Shown piece after piece: positions 34,601 through 45,600 of a stretch of 64,000 nt of DNA. The notes beneath the pieces are model-generated. The model searched no databases and had not been told where the DNA came from. It saw only the letters and a program-made list of their open reading frames with translations. Position numbers and translations under genes: made by a program. The DNA comes from Anthostomella pinea (lineage: Eukaryota > Ascomycota > Sordariomycetes > Xylariales > Xylariaceae): contig CAUWAG010000003.1 of NCBI GenBank assembly GCA_963556695.1, positions 6,820,001-6,884,000 on the forward strand, given 5' to 3'. Every line of letters starts with the position of its first letter. Within the stretch, counting starts at the first letter, position 1.

Positions 34601-35904
34601 GAAAACCGGTCCAGTCTATAATGCGTAAGCAGCCCAAAGAACGCCCTGCCCATTCCAATAATTAAAATCCGAACAAGCAGTCGAGAGGGACCTCAATGTC
34701 CCTCTTCGGCACACACACCGGCTTCTCCCGCTCAGTAGCGAAACAGTTGGGTGCCGGCTCGACGATTCCTATTCCGTGAACGAGGTCTTCGTTCGTCGGA
34801 GTAAAGTATGGGTAGGATGTCGGGATCCGGAGTCTGAAGCTCTTCTGGCTGCTGTCCTGCCGCGATCTCCGTCGGGTGGTGTGCGGGTACGCTCTTTGCT
34901 GACGTGCCCCTATTGATCGCTTCCGAGCAGTCTGCCATGGTCCCAGATTCCGCGCGGACTGGGCGCGCCACCCCTGGGCCATGCAACTAGCCCATTCTGA
35001 AGCAGTCGGGATTTGCCATTGCTCGGTGGTGCTCATGTTATTATGTCTAATTCGCCTGTCAGCGAGCTGAACGCCGAGCATAAAGATGGGCTGAAGATAT
35101 GTACGTGGGTCGTGCTGTTGCAATTCATGAAATCGCTACTGACAATGTTCCAGCTGGAGCGTCGAGGAATATGTCGAGTGGTTTTGTTCTGTGATGACGG
35201 CTCATTCGGTGTAGTGGGAGCTGAGAACTGAATGACTGCTGACTGCAAGTGAGTGAAGAAGGATAGACTGTGAAACGTATTGGTGTAATGATAGTAATGC
35301 CCCGAATGCTGGACTGGCGCTCATGTGCTCCCAGAGGTTCGCAACGAGTCGACACGTACGGAAGTCATATGTTATAAGAACATCGGCAGTTGCCAGCAAA
35401 TCCTTAGTTTAGTGGATCACTAAGGGGTCGACCATCGGCATGTATCATATCATGCAGGCGAAGAGTTATTTCCGGACTCCAGGCTGCCAGATTTGGACTT
35501 GAAGGCGGCGTTAAATGCGCCGCTGTGGCAAGCAGATGGTCTGGATGGTCTACAGGAGATAAAAATCCACCGTACCGACATGGGGACAAATCCATGTGGT
35601 GCCGCTTGTCCTCCACTGGACTGCCGGGACGGCAACCCCGAGACTGGTTCCTTACTTCTCGACCAACCAGAATGCTGGCTTCCTGGGTGACGTGGTGCGT
35701 CCGTAGACGATCTGTACTCGTAATAGAAGGAAGAGTTCGAAGGATTCCTTCTAGAAGGTGGGATTACAAATCCTCCGCCCGCACACGGGGATTATTTTTG
35801 AGAAGACTCCACCGCAACAACTGTCCTGTCTGCCTAGGCTGTCTTGCCTGTTTCCCAGTCCAGACAAGTTGTTAGACGGCCACGAAAATGCTTTCACCCA
35901 ACTC

Positions 35905-35955
35905 TTGGAACGCCAACTGTCGGGACGTCAACTCTCGGGAAGCCAACTCGTCAGG
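35905..35955 (+). repeat. Short tandem repeat, about 3 x 15 bp
   Basis: Three imperfect 15-16 bp units of the form GGAACGCCAACTGTC, GGGACGTCAACTCTC, GGGAAGCCAACTCGTC. They are translatable as LERQLSGRQLSGSQL-like units but I see no surrounding gene. Confidence 0.7.
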
Positions 35956-36227
35956 ACATTAAGGGGGACCCCCTGCTCATAGTCTTTCAAGTTGCCCGCT
36001 TTTGTTGACCCTACGTCTGTAAATGTTCATCACTGATTACGGGACAAATTACGTCAGTTGAGTGGCCAGGGAGGCTTCACATCCTTTGCTAAAGAAAGAC
36101 CATTCACTTTATTTAGCACAGTGGTTATAAGAGACCATGGCCTGTCTTACCTAAGGCTGCGGTAGAGCTCAAATGACAAAAAGTTCAATGCGGCTATGAT
36201 GTTCTTAGAAACAGGCGTAGGTCCTTC

Positions 36228-36538
36228 TTTATAAAGAGTCATGCTATTCGCACCTTACCCAAAATCCTTATTTGCACCTTAATATGGTCCCCCACCTGTC
36301 AGCCATCTAACAAGGGGCTCACCAGCAGGCTCACCAACAGGCTTACTAACATGGTCACCAACAAGGTCCAGCTATAACGGACATGATAAATTGGAAATGA
36401 GCAGCTCCATATAAAACCCGATCGTGGTAGCTATCTGGCCTGGCGGATGGGCTGCAGCTAGCTAGCAGGTAGAAAACCTTACTAAGGTGCAAATAAGGAA
36501 TCTCGGTAAGGTGCAAATGGCAAAACTCATTATAAAAC
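36228..36538. mobile_element. Inverted-repeat (fold-back/MITE-like) element
   Basis: The left arm (36228-36281) reads TTTATAAAGAGTC then CGCACCTTACCCAAAATCC and TTATTTGCACCTTA; the reverse complement of the right arm (about 36481-36536) reads TTTATAATGAGTTTTG then TGCACCTTACCGAGATTCC and TTATTTGCACCTTA. The arms are therefore about 55 bp and clearly homologous in inverted orientation, separated by ~200 bp. I cannot define exact ends or a target duplication. No transposase frame lies inside. Confidence 0.65.
36316..36363 (+). repeat. Four 12-bp tandem units inside the inverted-repeat element
   Basis: GGCTCACCAGCA, GGCTCACCAACA, GGCTTACTAACA and TGGTCACCAACA follow each other without spacers at 36316-36363. 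The variants differ mostly by C-to-T or G-to-A. Confidence 0.85.
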
Positions 36539-36799
36539 CGTTATGGAAGTTTTTTATTTACATAAAATAATGCCTTATTAAGAAAAATACTCTATCCAGT
36601 ACTTCGTAAAGGCGTTGACTTCGCATTCGTACCCTCTTCTATTGGCGGCTCTAGACAGTTGTTCCTGAAGTGGCCACGTTTGCCACTGCCTTGAACAGGT
36701 GTCATCTCCAACATAACCACCACTAGGTCTTAACCGCTGCGTATCTGCCTTGGCCAGGTGATCGCTGTCATCTCAAGGACTTAAACTCTAAATATATCG

Positions 36800-36890
36800 A
36801 AAGAAAAACAGTCGTAGTTAGAAAGTAATTCGAAGCGTTCTATAGACAACTGCCTATAAAGGTACGGCAGCTCGCGATCCATATATCGCC
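36800..36890. repeat. Degenerate dispersed repeat, copy 2
   Basis: Homologous to 60-160 (same orientation), sharing GCGTTCTATA followed by an ACGGC.GCTCG.GATCC-like segment. It lies 190 bp upstream of the broken hydrolase gene at 37079. Confidence 0.5.
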
Positions 36891-37078
36891 CCTCAGCTCG
36901 GTTGTTTTTCATGCCACGCTGCGGAGCATGCAATACGCCCACCGCAAGCATAACTGATACAAGACGGCAGACATCTCAATCGGTCGAACAATTTCTATCC
37001 CATACCTGTGCCTCTCGCCGTTAACCCCGTTGCGCCCCATCCCATTCTCATCCGGAGCCATTACACTCAGTAGACACG

Positions 37079-37466
37079 ATGGCGGCACTCAAAGTCGACC
37101 CCAAGTGGAAGGCATTCGCGGCTGCGCGCGCGACGCCTATTATCACAGACGTGATGAAGCTTCGCGATTTCTGGAACGCTGCATCGACCGCGAGCTTTGG
37201 GATGTTTCCCGTCGCGGAGGGGGTGCATCAGACCAAGCACACGATCTCGTCCCTCGACGGCGTCAGCATCGACGTCCACCGCTTCCTACCGCAATCCGCC
37301 CCGGTAGACTCGACAGCACAGCGCGCTATCTTGTATGCGCATGGCGGCGACATGGTCTGGGGCAGCGTCGACATCTTCCACCCCGGGATTACGCATCTCG
37401 CACAACAAAGCGGCACCCAGATCTTTGCAGTTGACTGGCGTCTCACACCGGAAAATCCAGCCCCAG
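37079..37466 (+). pseudogene. Alpha/beta hydrolase (HSL/carboxylesterase type), cut by Copia sequence
   Basis: Good coding sequence starts at ATG 37079 (MAALKVDPKWKAFAAARATP) and continues to about codon 129. It shows the oxyanion-loop strand ILYAHGGDMVWGS (HGG motif of the hormone-sensitive-lipase group) and the downstream VDWRLTPENPAP, equal to the usual DYRLAPEHPFPA. Directly after this motif the sequence turns into a Copia RNase H fragment on the other strand; the frame runs on only to a stop at 37588. The nucleophile Ser, Asp and His, which lie downstream in this family, are missing and I do not find them further on in the window. The kept part has no stops, so the disruption looks recent or the truncated frame is still constrained. 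Confidence 0.8.
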
Positions 37467-37800
37467 ACTTGCTCCCTAAATGTCTTGAACTTTGGTGCCA
37501 GCAACGCCTTGGTCAGGCCGTCTGCAAGTATTATTTCGCTCCGGATGTACTCGACGTCTATCTTCCCGTTGCGTTGAGCTTCCCTTAGCCAGTGGTTGTG
37601 TATATCGACGTATTTGAGCGTTGTTTGAAGCGTTTGGAGGTCCTTCCGCACCAACTTGATGGTCTTTTGGTTGTCACACCAGATGCGGAGAGTTGGACAG
37701 TGTCAAATGGCACGCAAACCACAGTGGCGTTGAGGGAGGTGGCAGTGCACCAACAGGGCCTCCAGGGCAATTTCGGGCCCTGTAGCTTACAATAGCAGAT
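37467..37800 (-). mobile_element. Copia pol 3'-end (RNase H) fragment, reversed
   Basis: On the minus strand the frame contains WCDNQKTIKLV (in a neighbouring frame from ~37690), then KYVDIHNHWLREAQRNGK, IDVEYIRSEIILADGLTK and LAPKFKTFREQVWG: the RNase H end of Copia polyproteins (CDNQ, KHIDIRYHF, ADxLTK). One frameshift lies near 37655. It is opposite to the Copia element that starts at 38023 and corresponds to the pol end that this element lacks at its truncated right side. No LTR could be identified beside it. Confidence 0.8.
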
Positions 37801-38022
37801 CCTTCAGAGACAGACAATCAATCAGGATCACCAGAATACACCTCATGAACAAGATCAACCATAACACACGCTATTTGACAGTTATGAGCCCGGATTAGCA
37901 AGTGCTCCTCTGACTGACGATTTATTTTGCAATTATAGTCAATCAAAACGACATATTTCTGTCAGTTCAGACCCACACCTGCGCGAAAGATACCAATAAA
38001 CAGCGCCTATTCTAGCAACAAG
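37801..38022. other. Junction/leader between reversed Copia fragment and Copia gag
   Basis: 222 bp without a gene. It should correspond to the leader (and possibly the end of the 5' LTR) of the Copia element, but I find no TG...CA terminus or clear primer-binding site. Confidence 0.4.
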
Positions 38023-39154
38023 ATGGCTACCGCAACGCCAAACCAGAAGAAAATCCTCAACGATCAGAGGGACTGGGATTTCTGGTACGAGGACTTCGTT
38101 AGTATCGTACCTCCCTCTCTCTGGAGGTGTCTCGACCCCGAAAACCCGAATCCTTTGCCTCTTCAGGTGCATCCAGTGGCACCAACCTTTGATAGCGTGC
38201 AGGCAGGGATCGATTCGTACGCCGACTTGATCGCCAATAACCAACGGGTCTACCTGCAATTCTCAAGCATCTACGAACGAGAGAAGAAGGAATACAAGGA
38301 GCAGGAAGAGATGATTAGGGACTTGAGAGATCACATCAGGAAGACCGTATCAGAGACCAAAAAGATCCCCCTGCGGGCTACTCAACCCCTATGAGAGTGG
38401 CTCATCACACTGGTTCGAACAACGAAGCCATCAGTGGCAGATACGCAACGAATGGTCACCGATTCCTATAATAAGATCCTGTTATCGAAGCGGATCATCC
38501 GCTCAGAGAGGCAGGCTTACGAATTCATCCACGATTGGGAGAGGGTTATGGCGGATGCTACACACCATCGGATCCCTAGTATACTCCAATCGATGTTTTG
38601 GATCAAGGATTTGTCAACAGCCATCTACGGAATTTCGCCCGAATTTGCGAACAAGCTTAATATAGACTTCGTTCATAACCAGGAAGAACCCTGATTATCT
38701 GGAGATCAGCAAGCGATTCCAGACCTGGATAGCAATGCAAGAAGCTGGCAACCGTGGAGGTGCCCGAAGACCTCAAAAAGGAGTGGCTTTGCAAGCTGAT
38801 GGTACTCGTTTTGCACGAGAAAGAAGTCCTTCTGCAGAGGATGCCCCAGCTGATCCCCAATCTAATCAGAGAGCGCCATCAAGGAAGAGACTACGAGCAG
38901 AGACCTCTTCTGGCGATACACCTCGTCGAAAGAGCTCTAAGTGCCGTGGTTGCGGCGCCTGGGGACATGATCTCCCTGATTGCAGATGTGTGATACCAGG
39001 ACTAAAGCCCGCAGACAGGCTACTGGAGACCTTCAAGAAAAGGGTAAAAGAGGATCAGAACCTCGCCAGAGAAGTAGCAAAGCTACGAAAGGAGTTTGAT
39101 GAGAGACTCACAAACATCAAGAGCCAAGAGGCTGAAAGAGGAGATCGGGGCTGA
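38023..39154 (+). pseudogene. Copia gag with stop and frameshift
   Basis: Starts MATATPNQKKILNDQRDWDF. The frame is broken by TGA at 38392-38394 and shifts near 38690; resumes from 38697 as DYLEISKRFQTWIA and runs through an Arg/Ser-rich segment to the zinc knuckle and a coiled C-terminal segment ending at 39154. Gag would form the virus-like particle of the retrotransposon. Confidence 0.8.
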
Positions 39155-40851
39155 CGGTGCGAGGAGAGGAGACCCTGTCTCAAGAGGACACAGAAAGGAG
39201 CAGTCAACAATGTCTACAACCAAGTTTTCCACTCAGCTTATGGCTATCCACTCCGTTATTCGTCCATTCTTGACTCAGGATCGACTCTCCACGTGTTCAA
39301 TGATCTCCGCCGATTCAGACACTTCAGAAAGGCACCTAGAGGCCATTTTGTGGTAGCTGGTAACAGCGAAATTCCTATCTTAGGATATGGGGAGGTGGCC
39401 GTGAAGGTCACCAGAGGTAGCGGTACAGGTACCCTCATTCTCTCTGAAGTAGCTTACTGTGCAGATTTGCCTGTAATATTGTCTCATACGACCTTCTAGA
39501 GAAGAGAGGGTACTACTGGGATACCAGGAGCAACACAATCAACCGGAGAAGAGACGAATCTATCCTTGCAGAGATTCAGACAATCGAAAATCAACGAGTA
39601 CTCGAGTACATAGCAACACCGCAATACAAAGCCGCCTTTCTTACTGCAGTAAGACAACCAAGGAGACGAACAGCTGCTGCAAGGCCGAATTTTGAGGGTA
39701 CTGCTCAATAATGGCACCTTCGAATGGGTCATATTGGCCCTGAACCATTAAGGCAGCTCGGATTGCAGTGCTGCGGCTCTTCTTTGAGGGGTCCTTAAAC
39801 GCACGAATGCGAAGGCTGCGCACTTTCGGAGGCACACGAGCTACCCTCACGCAGAGAACCAGATCTCAAAGCTACAAAAGCATGCTACCGCATGAATATC
39901 GACTGGGAAGAGGTGAAAGAAGGATATAATGGCATCAAGAGGATAATGACTGCCGTCTGCGATGCTACAGGAATTGCAATTCCTTATTTTTGCTACGGAA
40001 AATTTGATGATGAGAACCTGGCAAATATGAGAGATCTCATCCAGTGGGTGAAAAGGCACCGGTTCGAGATCCGAGTCATCAGAGCAGACAACGAGTTCTT
40101 CACCATTGCTATGTGTGATTTATTACGCGAAAAAAGGACCACTCCAGAACCATCTGCTCCTCACACTCAGACACAGAACGGGCGCGCTAAGAAGCAGGGG
40201 CACATTGCAATACAAAAGGCCAGAGCCATGAGTGTCACAGCGAGCGTACTGAGGAGCTGGGACATGGCCGGCAGCAAGCAGCTATTACTCTATTGACGAG
40301 AATATCAAGACTAGAGAGGAAAGGAAGAGAGAGAGAGAGATAGGTACAGCGGGAGATTGCCCCTTTAAGGGGATCCTTTGGTCAGATCCTTCCCTTATTG
40401 GGAAGTATCGGCTTGTCATGTGGGAAGGTATGTGCAGGCCGTCACAATGAGAGGCAAATTGCCTCACAACTTGTGGCCAGATATTGTAGAGGCTGCTTAT
40501 TACCTATATAACCGCACTCCTCGCGCCAAAGCGAAATGGAAGTCGTCGTACGAGTGCTTTTACAACCAGCTCGCAGAAAAGGATGGCCTTGAGGGACCTC
40601 GCACACCACAGCTGACGCATCTACGAGTTTATGGCTGCAAGGCATATGCCCTCAATAAGGGCAACAGAGTGAAGAAGAGAGGCAAGCCTCGCAAGCTTTG
40701 GAAGCTCGATCCACGAGCCCATATTGGCTACCTTGTGGGCTACAATTTGACAAACATCTACCGCATCTGGGTACCCCAGTTGGGCCAAGTTATCGCGCCA
40801 GGGATGTGATCTTTGATGAGAGGACTATCTTTGATGGCAAAAAGGAGGTTT
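39155..40851 (+). pseudogene. Copia protease-integrase remnant
   Basis: Protease with DSGSTLHVFND followed by GNSEIPILGYGEVAV, the typical second strand, then a gag-pre-integrase segment and integrase in at least three alternating frames, with stops after 39690 and 40290. The solo LTR at 40233-40446 splits it; with the insert and one 5-bp target copy removed the frame rejoins as KARAM-RGKLPHNL. Confidence 0.8.
40233..40446 (+). mobile_element. Solo LTR, family 2 (214 bp), in Copia integrase
   Basis: Begins TGTCACAGCGAGCG and ends GGCCGTCACA (TG...CA), flanked by ATGAG on both sides (40228-40232 and 40447-40451). It contains a GAGAGAGAGAGATAGGTACA tract and a CCCTTTAAGGGGATCC palindromic segment typical of an LTR with promoter signals. 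The 214-bp length and sequence match 56572-56785, and 49813-50018 is a diverged relative. No internal region remains. Confidence 0.93.
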
Positions 40852-41057
40852 TAGATGCCCAGATGATCGCTAATTTAGAAGATCTAGTCCAGAAAGCGAG
40901 ACTTACAGAAGAAGAGACACACACTCTTACCAAAAACAACTATTTTTCTTGGCGCCCCGCTGTTAGGGCGCAACCTCTATATCTGCACTAAAACAGGCAT
41001 TTATTTCAGTACCTGACTATCCTTGCCAAGGCGCAGAAAATTTTTCTCACAAGCTGG

Positions 41058-42635
41058 ATGGCACCCCTTCACGATAGGCCCCCAAATACGCCAGTGGCCG
41101 TCCCAAAGACGACTACTGGCGGCATGCTCAAATCCCCGGTCCCTAAAAGAACATATGGCCCGGCAACCCCAAGCAAGCTCCGCCAGGCACTGCTCGACGA
41201 CATCAACAGCAGCCCGTCACAAGTCTCTGAGGCTGACTTCACCATTGTTTCCCCTCTGAAAGGAAAATCCCGAAATATTAATACTAGCAGCATCATTGAT
41301 ATGGAAGTACCTCAATCAAACGAAATCTCTACAGACCAAGCCATTAGAGGCGATACAGGGAACAAGGTCTCTTCCTCAAAGTGCCAGGACCAAGTAGCCA
41401 AAATACTGGCTAAAGACAAGCATCTCTATGAAGCCAGGATGACAATGTTTCAAGAGTGTGCTGCAGCAGTCGATAAGACACTGGAAAAAGCTGGAACCGA
41501 ACTATACTCTCATGCCAAGGAGTTCAGCGCTTTCTTCTCCAAATGCCTGAACGAGTGGCTGGAAACCCGAGATCTGCCCAAAAGAAAGACCACTCCTGGC
41601 GGGATAGGGATAGGGAAGCCCACCATGACCTTCGCCCAAGCTGTATCCTCTGGCCAACGACAGCATCCATGGACAGTCAACACTACCATGAAGAAAACAC
41701 AGCCTGGCGCCCTCATCACTGCCAACCAACTGAAGAAGAAGCAGGATGATCTCCGGGTCTTTGTCCGCATGGATAATAGCCACCTAGAGCCTTATGGAAT
41801 CAAGTCTACACTGAACAGAAGACTTAAGCTCCACCCTCAGGAGCTTAGAGAAGTGACACGATGTCCTTCTGGTTTTACCTTACACCCAAGGGACAAGCCA
41901 ACTCAGGCTAAGCTTCTGGCTTTCCAAGAAGAAATTGCCGACATTCTCAAGGCACAAAAGATTGAGACCCACACAGTCTGGCATCATTACAAGGTCAATG
42001 GATGCCCAAGAAAGGTCATCAGTGCAGAAGGGTTCACAATCGATATTACTGACACTGTTGTTGCCGATGAAGTTGAAGCCCAAACAGGCGACAGACCTCT
42101 GAGGTGCATACTCTCAAAGAACACGATTGATTCTGATCCAGAAACTACATGGATAATCTCTCTGCCCAGTGCAGCAAGGAAACCATTCACGCTTTTTGCC
42201 CACTCAATGACCTCAAGGCATATTCAACACACCCCCAAGGTTCACCAGTGTGCAAGCTGCTTCAGATACCATGGTAGGAATTACCGATGCGAAAAGCAAG
42301 TATGTGCACACTGCGCCAACACAGTACACCAGGGAGAGTGCGAAAAACCAATCCCAAAGTGTGTCAACTGCAAAGGACCTCATGCTGCCAACTTCGACAA
42401 ATGCCCTGCCCGCCCCAAGGTTGTGAAAGGTACCATCTATAAGCACACATGGGAGCAAATCCAGGAAATAAGGCTAGCCGGAGAAAGAGCCAGATCCAAG
42501 GCCTTCAACGAAGCAGGCAGAAACCAAGCTGGGTCAACACCTAGCAATAATAACAAAGACACCACAATGCAAATCGACACAACAGATACAACTCATCCCA
42601 GAGATGCCGATACCATTGTTGTCAGTCAATGTTAG
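41058..42635 (+). CDS. LINE ORF1, gag-like nucleic-acid-binding protein (copy B)
   Basis: 525 codons, uninterrupted. Start at ATG 41058 (MAPLHDRPPNTPVAV), the first ATG in the leader in this frame and placed equally in the other copies. The N-terminal third is Ser/Thr/Pro-rich and disordered; the middle (about residues 220-300) contains an RRM-like LRVFVRMDNSHLEPYGI segment. The C-terminal part holds three Cys/His knuckles: CASCFRYHGRNYRC, CAHCANTVHQGEC and CVNCKGPHAANFDKC, usual for ORF1 of this LINE group. It should coat the LINE RNA as a ribonucleoprotein. The TAG stop lies inside the ORF2 start (ATGTTAG, 42629-42635). Confidence 0.93.
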   Translation: MAPLHDRPPNTPVAVPKTTTGGMLKSPVPKRTYGPATPSKLRQALLDDINSSPSQVSEADFTIVSPLKGKSRNINTSSIIDMEVPQSNEISTDQAIRGDTGNKVSSSKCQDQVAKILAKDKHLYEARMTMFQECAAAVDKTLEKAGTELYSHAKEFSAFFSKCLNEWLETRDLPKRKTTPGGIGIGKPTMTFAQAVSSGQRQHPWTVNTTMKKTQPGALITANQLKKKQDDLRVFVRMDNSHLEPYGIKSTLNRRLKLHPQELREVTRCPSGFTLHPRDKPTQAKLLAFQEEIADILKAQKIETHTVWHHYKVNGCPRKVISAEGFTIDITDTVVADEVEAQTGDRPLRCILSKNTIDSDPETTWIISLPSAARKPFTLFAHSMTSRHIQHTPKVHQCASCFRYHGRNYRCEKQVCAHCANTVHQGECEKPIPKCVNCKGPHAANFDKCPARPKVVKGTIYKHTWEQIQEIRLAGERARSKAFNEAGRNQAGSTPSNNNKDTTMQIDTTDTTHPRDADTIVVSQC

Positions 42636-45600
42636 GTACATCAAACGAAACACATCGACACGGGCATCTAGTCATCCATTCTGTGAATACAGCAGGGGGA
42701 CAAAAGAGTGCAGGCCCTACAGAGTTAGCCATCAACCTGGCTGACTATAAAGGAGAACAAGCAGACATCATTCTGATGCAAGAGCCCTGGGTTGGCATAC
42801 CACCAGGCAGGAGAATGGGAGTAAAGACACACCCCAATTACGATATATACTCCCCAGTGGATTCCTGGGACAGCGACAGTACACGGCCCAGATCTCTCAT
42901 CTATGTGAGAAAATACCTTCAAGCGGATCAACTTCGGCCCTATGCTACACGAGACATCACCTGGGTCAAGGTACAAGGCATTACATTTGCCAGTGTCTAC
43001 CGGCCATGTGACAACCCACAGGAAGTGGATGACATTCTGGAAGTATGGACTCCACCTTTTGGCTGCGTTATAGCTGGAGATTTCAATGCTGGCGACATAT
43101 CCTGGGACTCAAGCAATCCAGGATATCATGGTGGTACTATACTTGCACAAACTATGGCAGACCACGGACTGGATCTGATTTCTGAACCAGATGTCCCGAC
43201 ACATGATGACGGAAATGTACTAGATCTGGTGTTCTCTGATGTCCCCATGGCTGAAGCCTCAGTCAATGATGCACTTCAGTGCACCTCAGATCATGAGACA
43301 TTACGAATAGTCATTCCAATCCAGGGAGATCTGGACCGAGTACCCAAGGCCAATCATTGGATAGTACCGGACGATAAACTACAGGAGCTGGCAGATAATG
43401 TCCAAACCAGGATTCATGAACTCCCCCGGCTGGGTGTATCCCCTGGCCAGGTGGACACCTTTACACAAAGCCTGATCAACATGATCCAAGGCTGTATCAG
43501 GACAGTGGGCAAGAGGCCCCGTCAATCTAGGCCCACTGCTTGGTGGAATGATGACTGCAAAGCAGCTGTTCAGACATACAGGGCCCTTTCCAAACAGACT
43601 ACAAGCCAAGAAGGACGGAATTCAGCCCGACGGGAATTTCGCGGCGTGGTTCGGAAAGCTAGGAGAGAGTACTGGCAGACTCTAATTAATTCAGCAACTG
43701 AGCCAAAGGACCTATACAGAATCGTCTCTTGGCACAAGTTATCAGCAGGAATGCGTTCCCCTCCAATCATCATAGGAGACCAAATATTCGAGTCACAAGA
43801 GAGCAAGGCAAATGCATTACGCTCAGCCACGCTTGAACGAAGTACCTCAGACAACGATATCATCGACCCCTGGTCCGCTCAGATCATACAACCCAAGCCA
43901 CACATCCCCCTTGAATACCACGTCGGACTGGAAGAGGCTGAAGGGTGCACTTTAGGAACCAAGAGCAACTCCCCGGGAGTAGATACCCTCACAGTACGGA
44001 TTCTGAAAGCTTGCTGGCCAGTCATTGGTGAACATATCAGAGCCCTTTTCCAGACCTGCCTACTGATTGGACACCACCCTAAACCATTCAAAGTAGCTGA
44101 GGTGGTGATGATCCCAAAACCAGGAAAGAAAGACTACTCCAATCCCAGGGCCTACAGACCAATATCGCTACTGTCATGTCTTGGCAAGGGCCTAGAACGA
44201 CTCATTGCGAAAAGAATTACCTGGTTTGTTGTCAAACTTGGAATTCTAGCCCCACAACATTTTGGAGCTCTACCAAAGCGCTCTGCCACTGACCTGGTAG
44301 CTGCACTCATACACGATATTGAGCAGGCCCTTGACCAAGGCCTCGTTGCAACGGTAGTCACATCAGATGTGAAAGGGGCCTTTGATGCTGCCCTAATGGG
44401 ACGGCTGGTGGTTCGCATGAGAGAACAGGGCTGGCCAGGCTTTCTCATAAGATGGGTCCAGTCGTTCATGTCCGAGCGGTCCGCAAGAGTTCGGTTTGAA
44501 GGTACTGTGACCGATATAAAAGCTCTCACTTGTGGGCTCCCACAAGGCTCACCAGTCTCTCCAATCCTCTACATGCTGTATACAGAGCCAATCTGTGCCC
44601 GACTTGGCATGAAAAGAAGACGCTTTGGATATGCAGATGATCTAGCAACACTCTGCATTGGAAAGAACCTTAAAGAAACAGCTGCAGAGGCTTCTGAAAA
44701 CCTTCATTTGCTCAACCAATGGGGACATAACAATGCTATTGAATTTGATCCCGACAAAACCGAGATCATGCACTTCTCACGGAAAAAGAACTCAGACAAT
44801 CCCCCAGTTTGCCACGGAACAATGAACAAAACAGCTAAGCATTCCATGCGATGGCTAGGTGTCCTTCTGGATAGGAAACTAAACTTCAAAGACCATGTTT
44901 CTCACTGGGCCAAGAAAGCTAGTAGGGTAGCAAATCACCTTTGAGGACTATGCAACACAGTCAAAGGACTTCCAGTAAAGTCAACCAAGAGGGCTGTGAA
45001 AGCTTGTGTTATTCCTATTCTCACACATGGCCTGGAGGCCTGGTACCCAGGAATCGAGAAAACTGGGAGCTTAGGTGAGACATCAGCATGTCGCATTAAG
45101 GGGCTTCTTGGAACAATAGATGCCGTACTACGAACGGCGATCAGGGCTATCTTGCCAGTCTGGAAAACACACCCTGGACATATCTTACACTTTGAATCGC
45201 AGATTCCCCCAGCAGGAGTTCTTGCAGAGTCAATAAGACGACGTCACGGCCTCCGACTAGGACGAATAGATCAGAGACACCCTCTGGTTGGCAGGCTCCA
45301 AATACAAGCTCGCAAGGATCCAACAAGGCTACAAAGAAGCTTCCAGCTAGTCCCTGACTTCCAGAGACCAATACTTACCAGGCCATCATGGAGGAAGCGC
45401 CCAATCCGCAAAGACAAAGACAAAGAAACAGAGCTCTTCAAGCAATGGTTACAAGAGAGAAACGTGAACACTGACCTTGTCATCTACTCAGATGGATCAC
45501 AGTTGGATGACCAAGGCACAATCCGCACTGGATGGGGTTATACCATCAGGAAAGGCGGCACTACACAAGAAGTATACCGGGGAAGGGGCAGACTTCTACA

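Larger units (their letters stand above)
34136..37078. other. Repeat-rich spacer, no intact gene recognised
   Basis: About 2.9 kb separating the last intact gene of the block from the transposon nest. It contains a three-unit diverged repeat (34350-34600), a 15-mer repeat (35905-35955), an inverted-repeat element (36228-36538) with internal 12-mers, and a degenerate dispersed repeat (36800-36890). A 153-codon minus frame at 34662-35123 has no recognised domain and I do not call it. 36540-36600 is AT-rich. Confidence 0.55.

Noticed and set aside
34662..35123. 153-codon minus-strand frame
   Set aside because: No domain, no splice partners, and located in a repeat-rich spacer; I could not support it as a gene.
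44942..44944. TGA in LINE ORF2 as a selenocysteine codon or a cryptic intron
   Set aside because: Fungi of this group lack selenocysteine insertion, and no donor/acceptor pair around the codon removes it in frame. Mutation of Arg CGA or Trp TGG inherited from the parent element is simpler.
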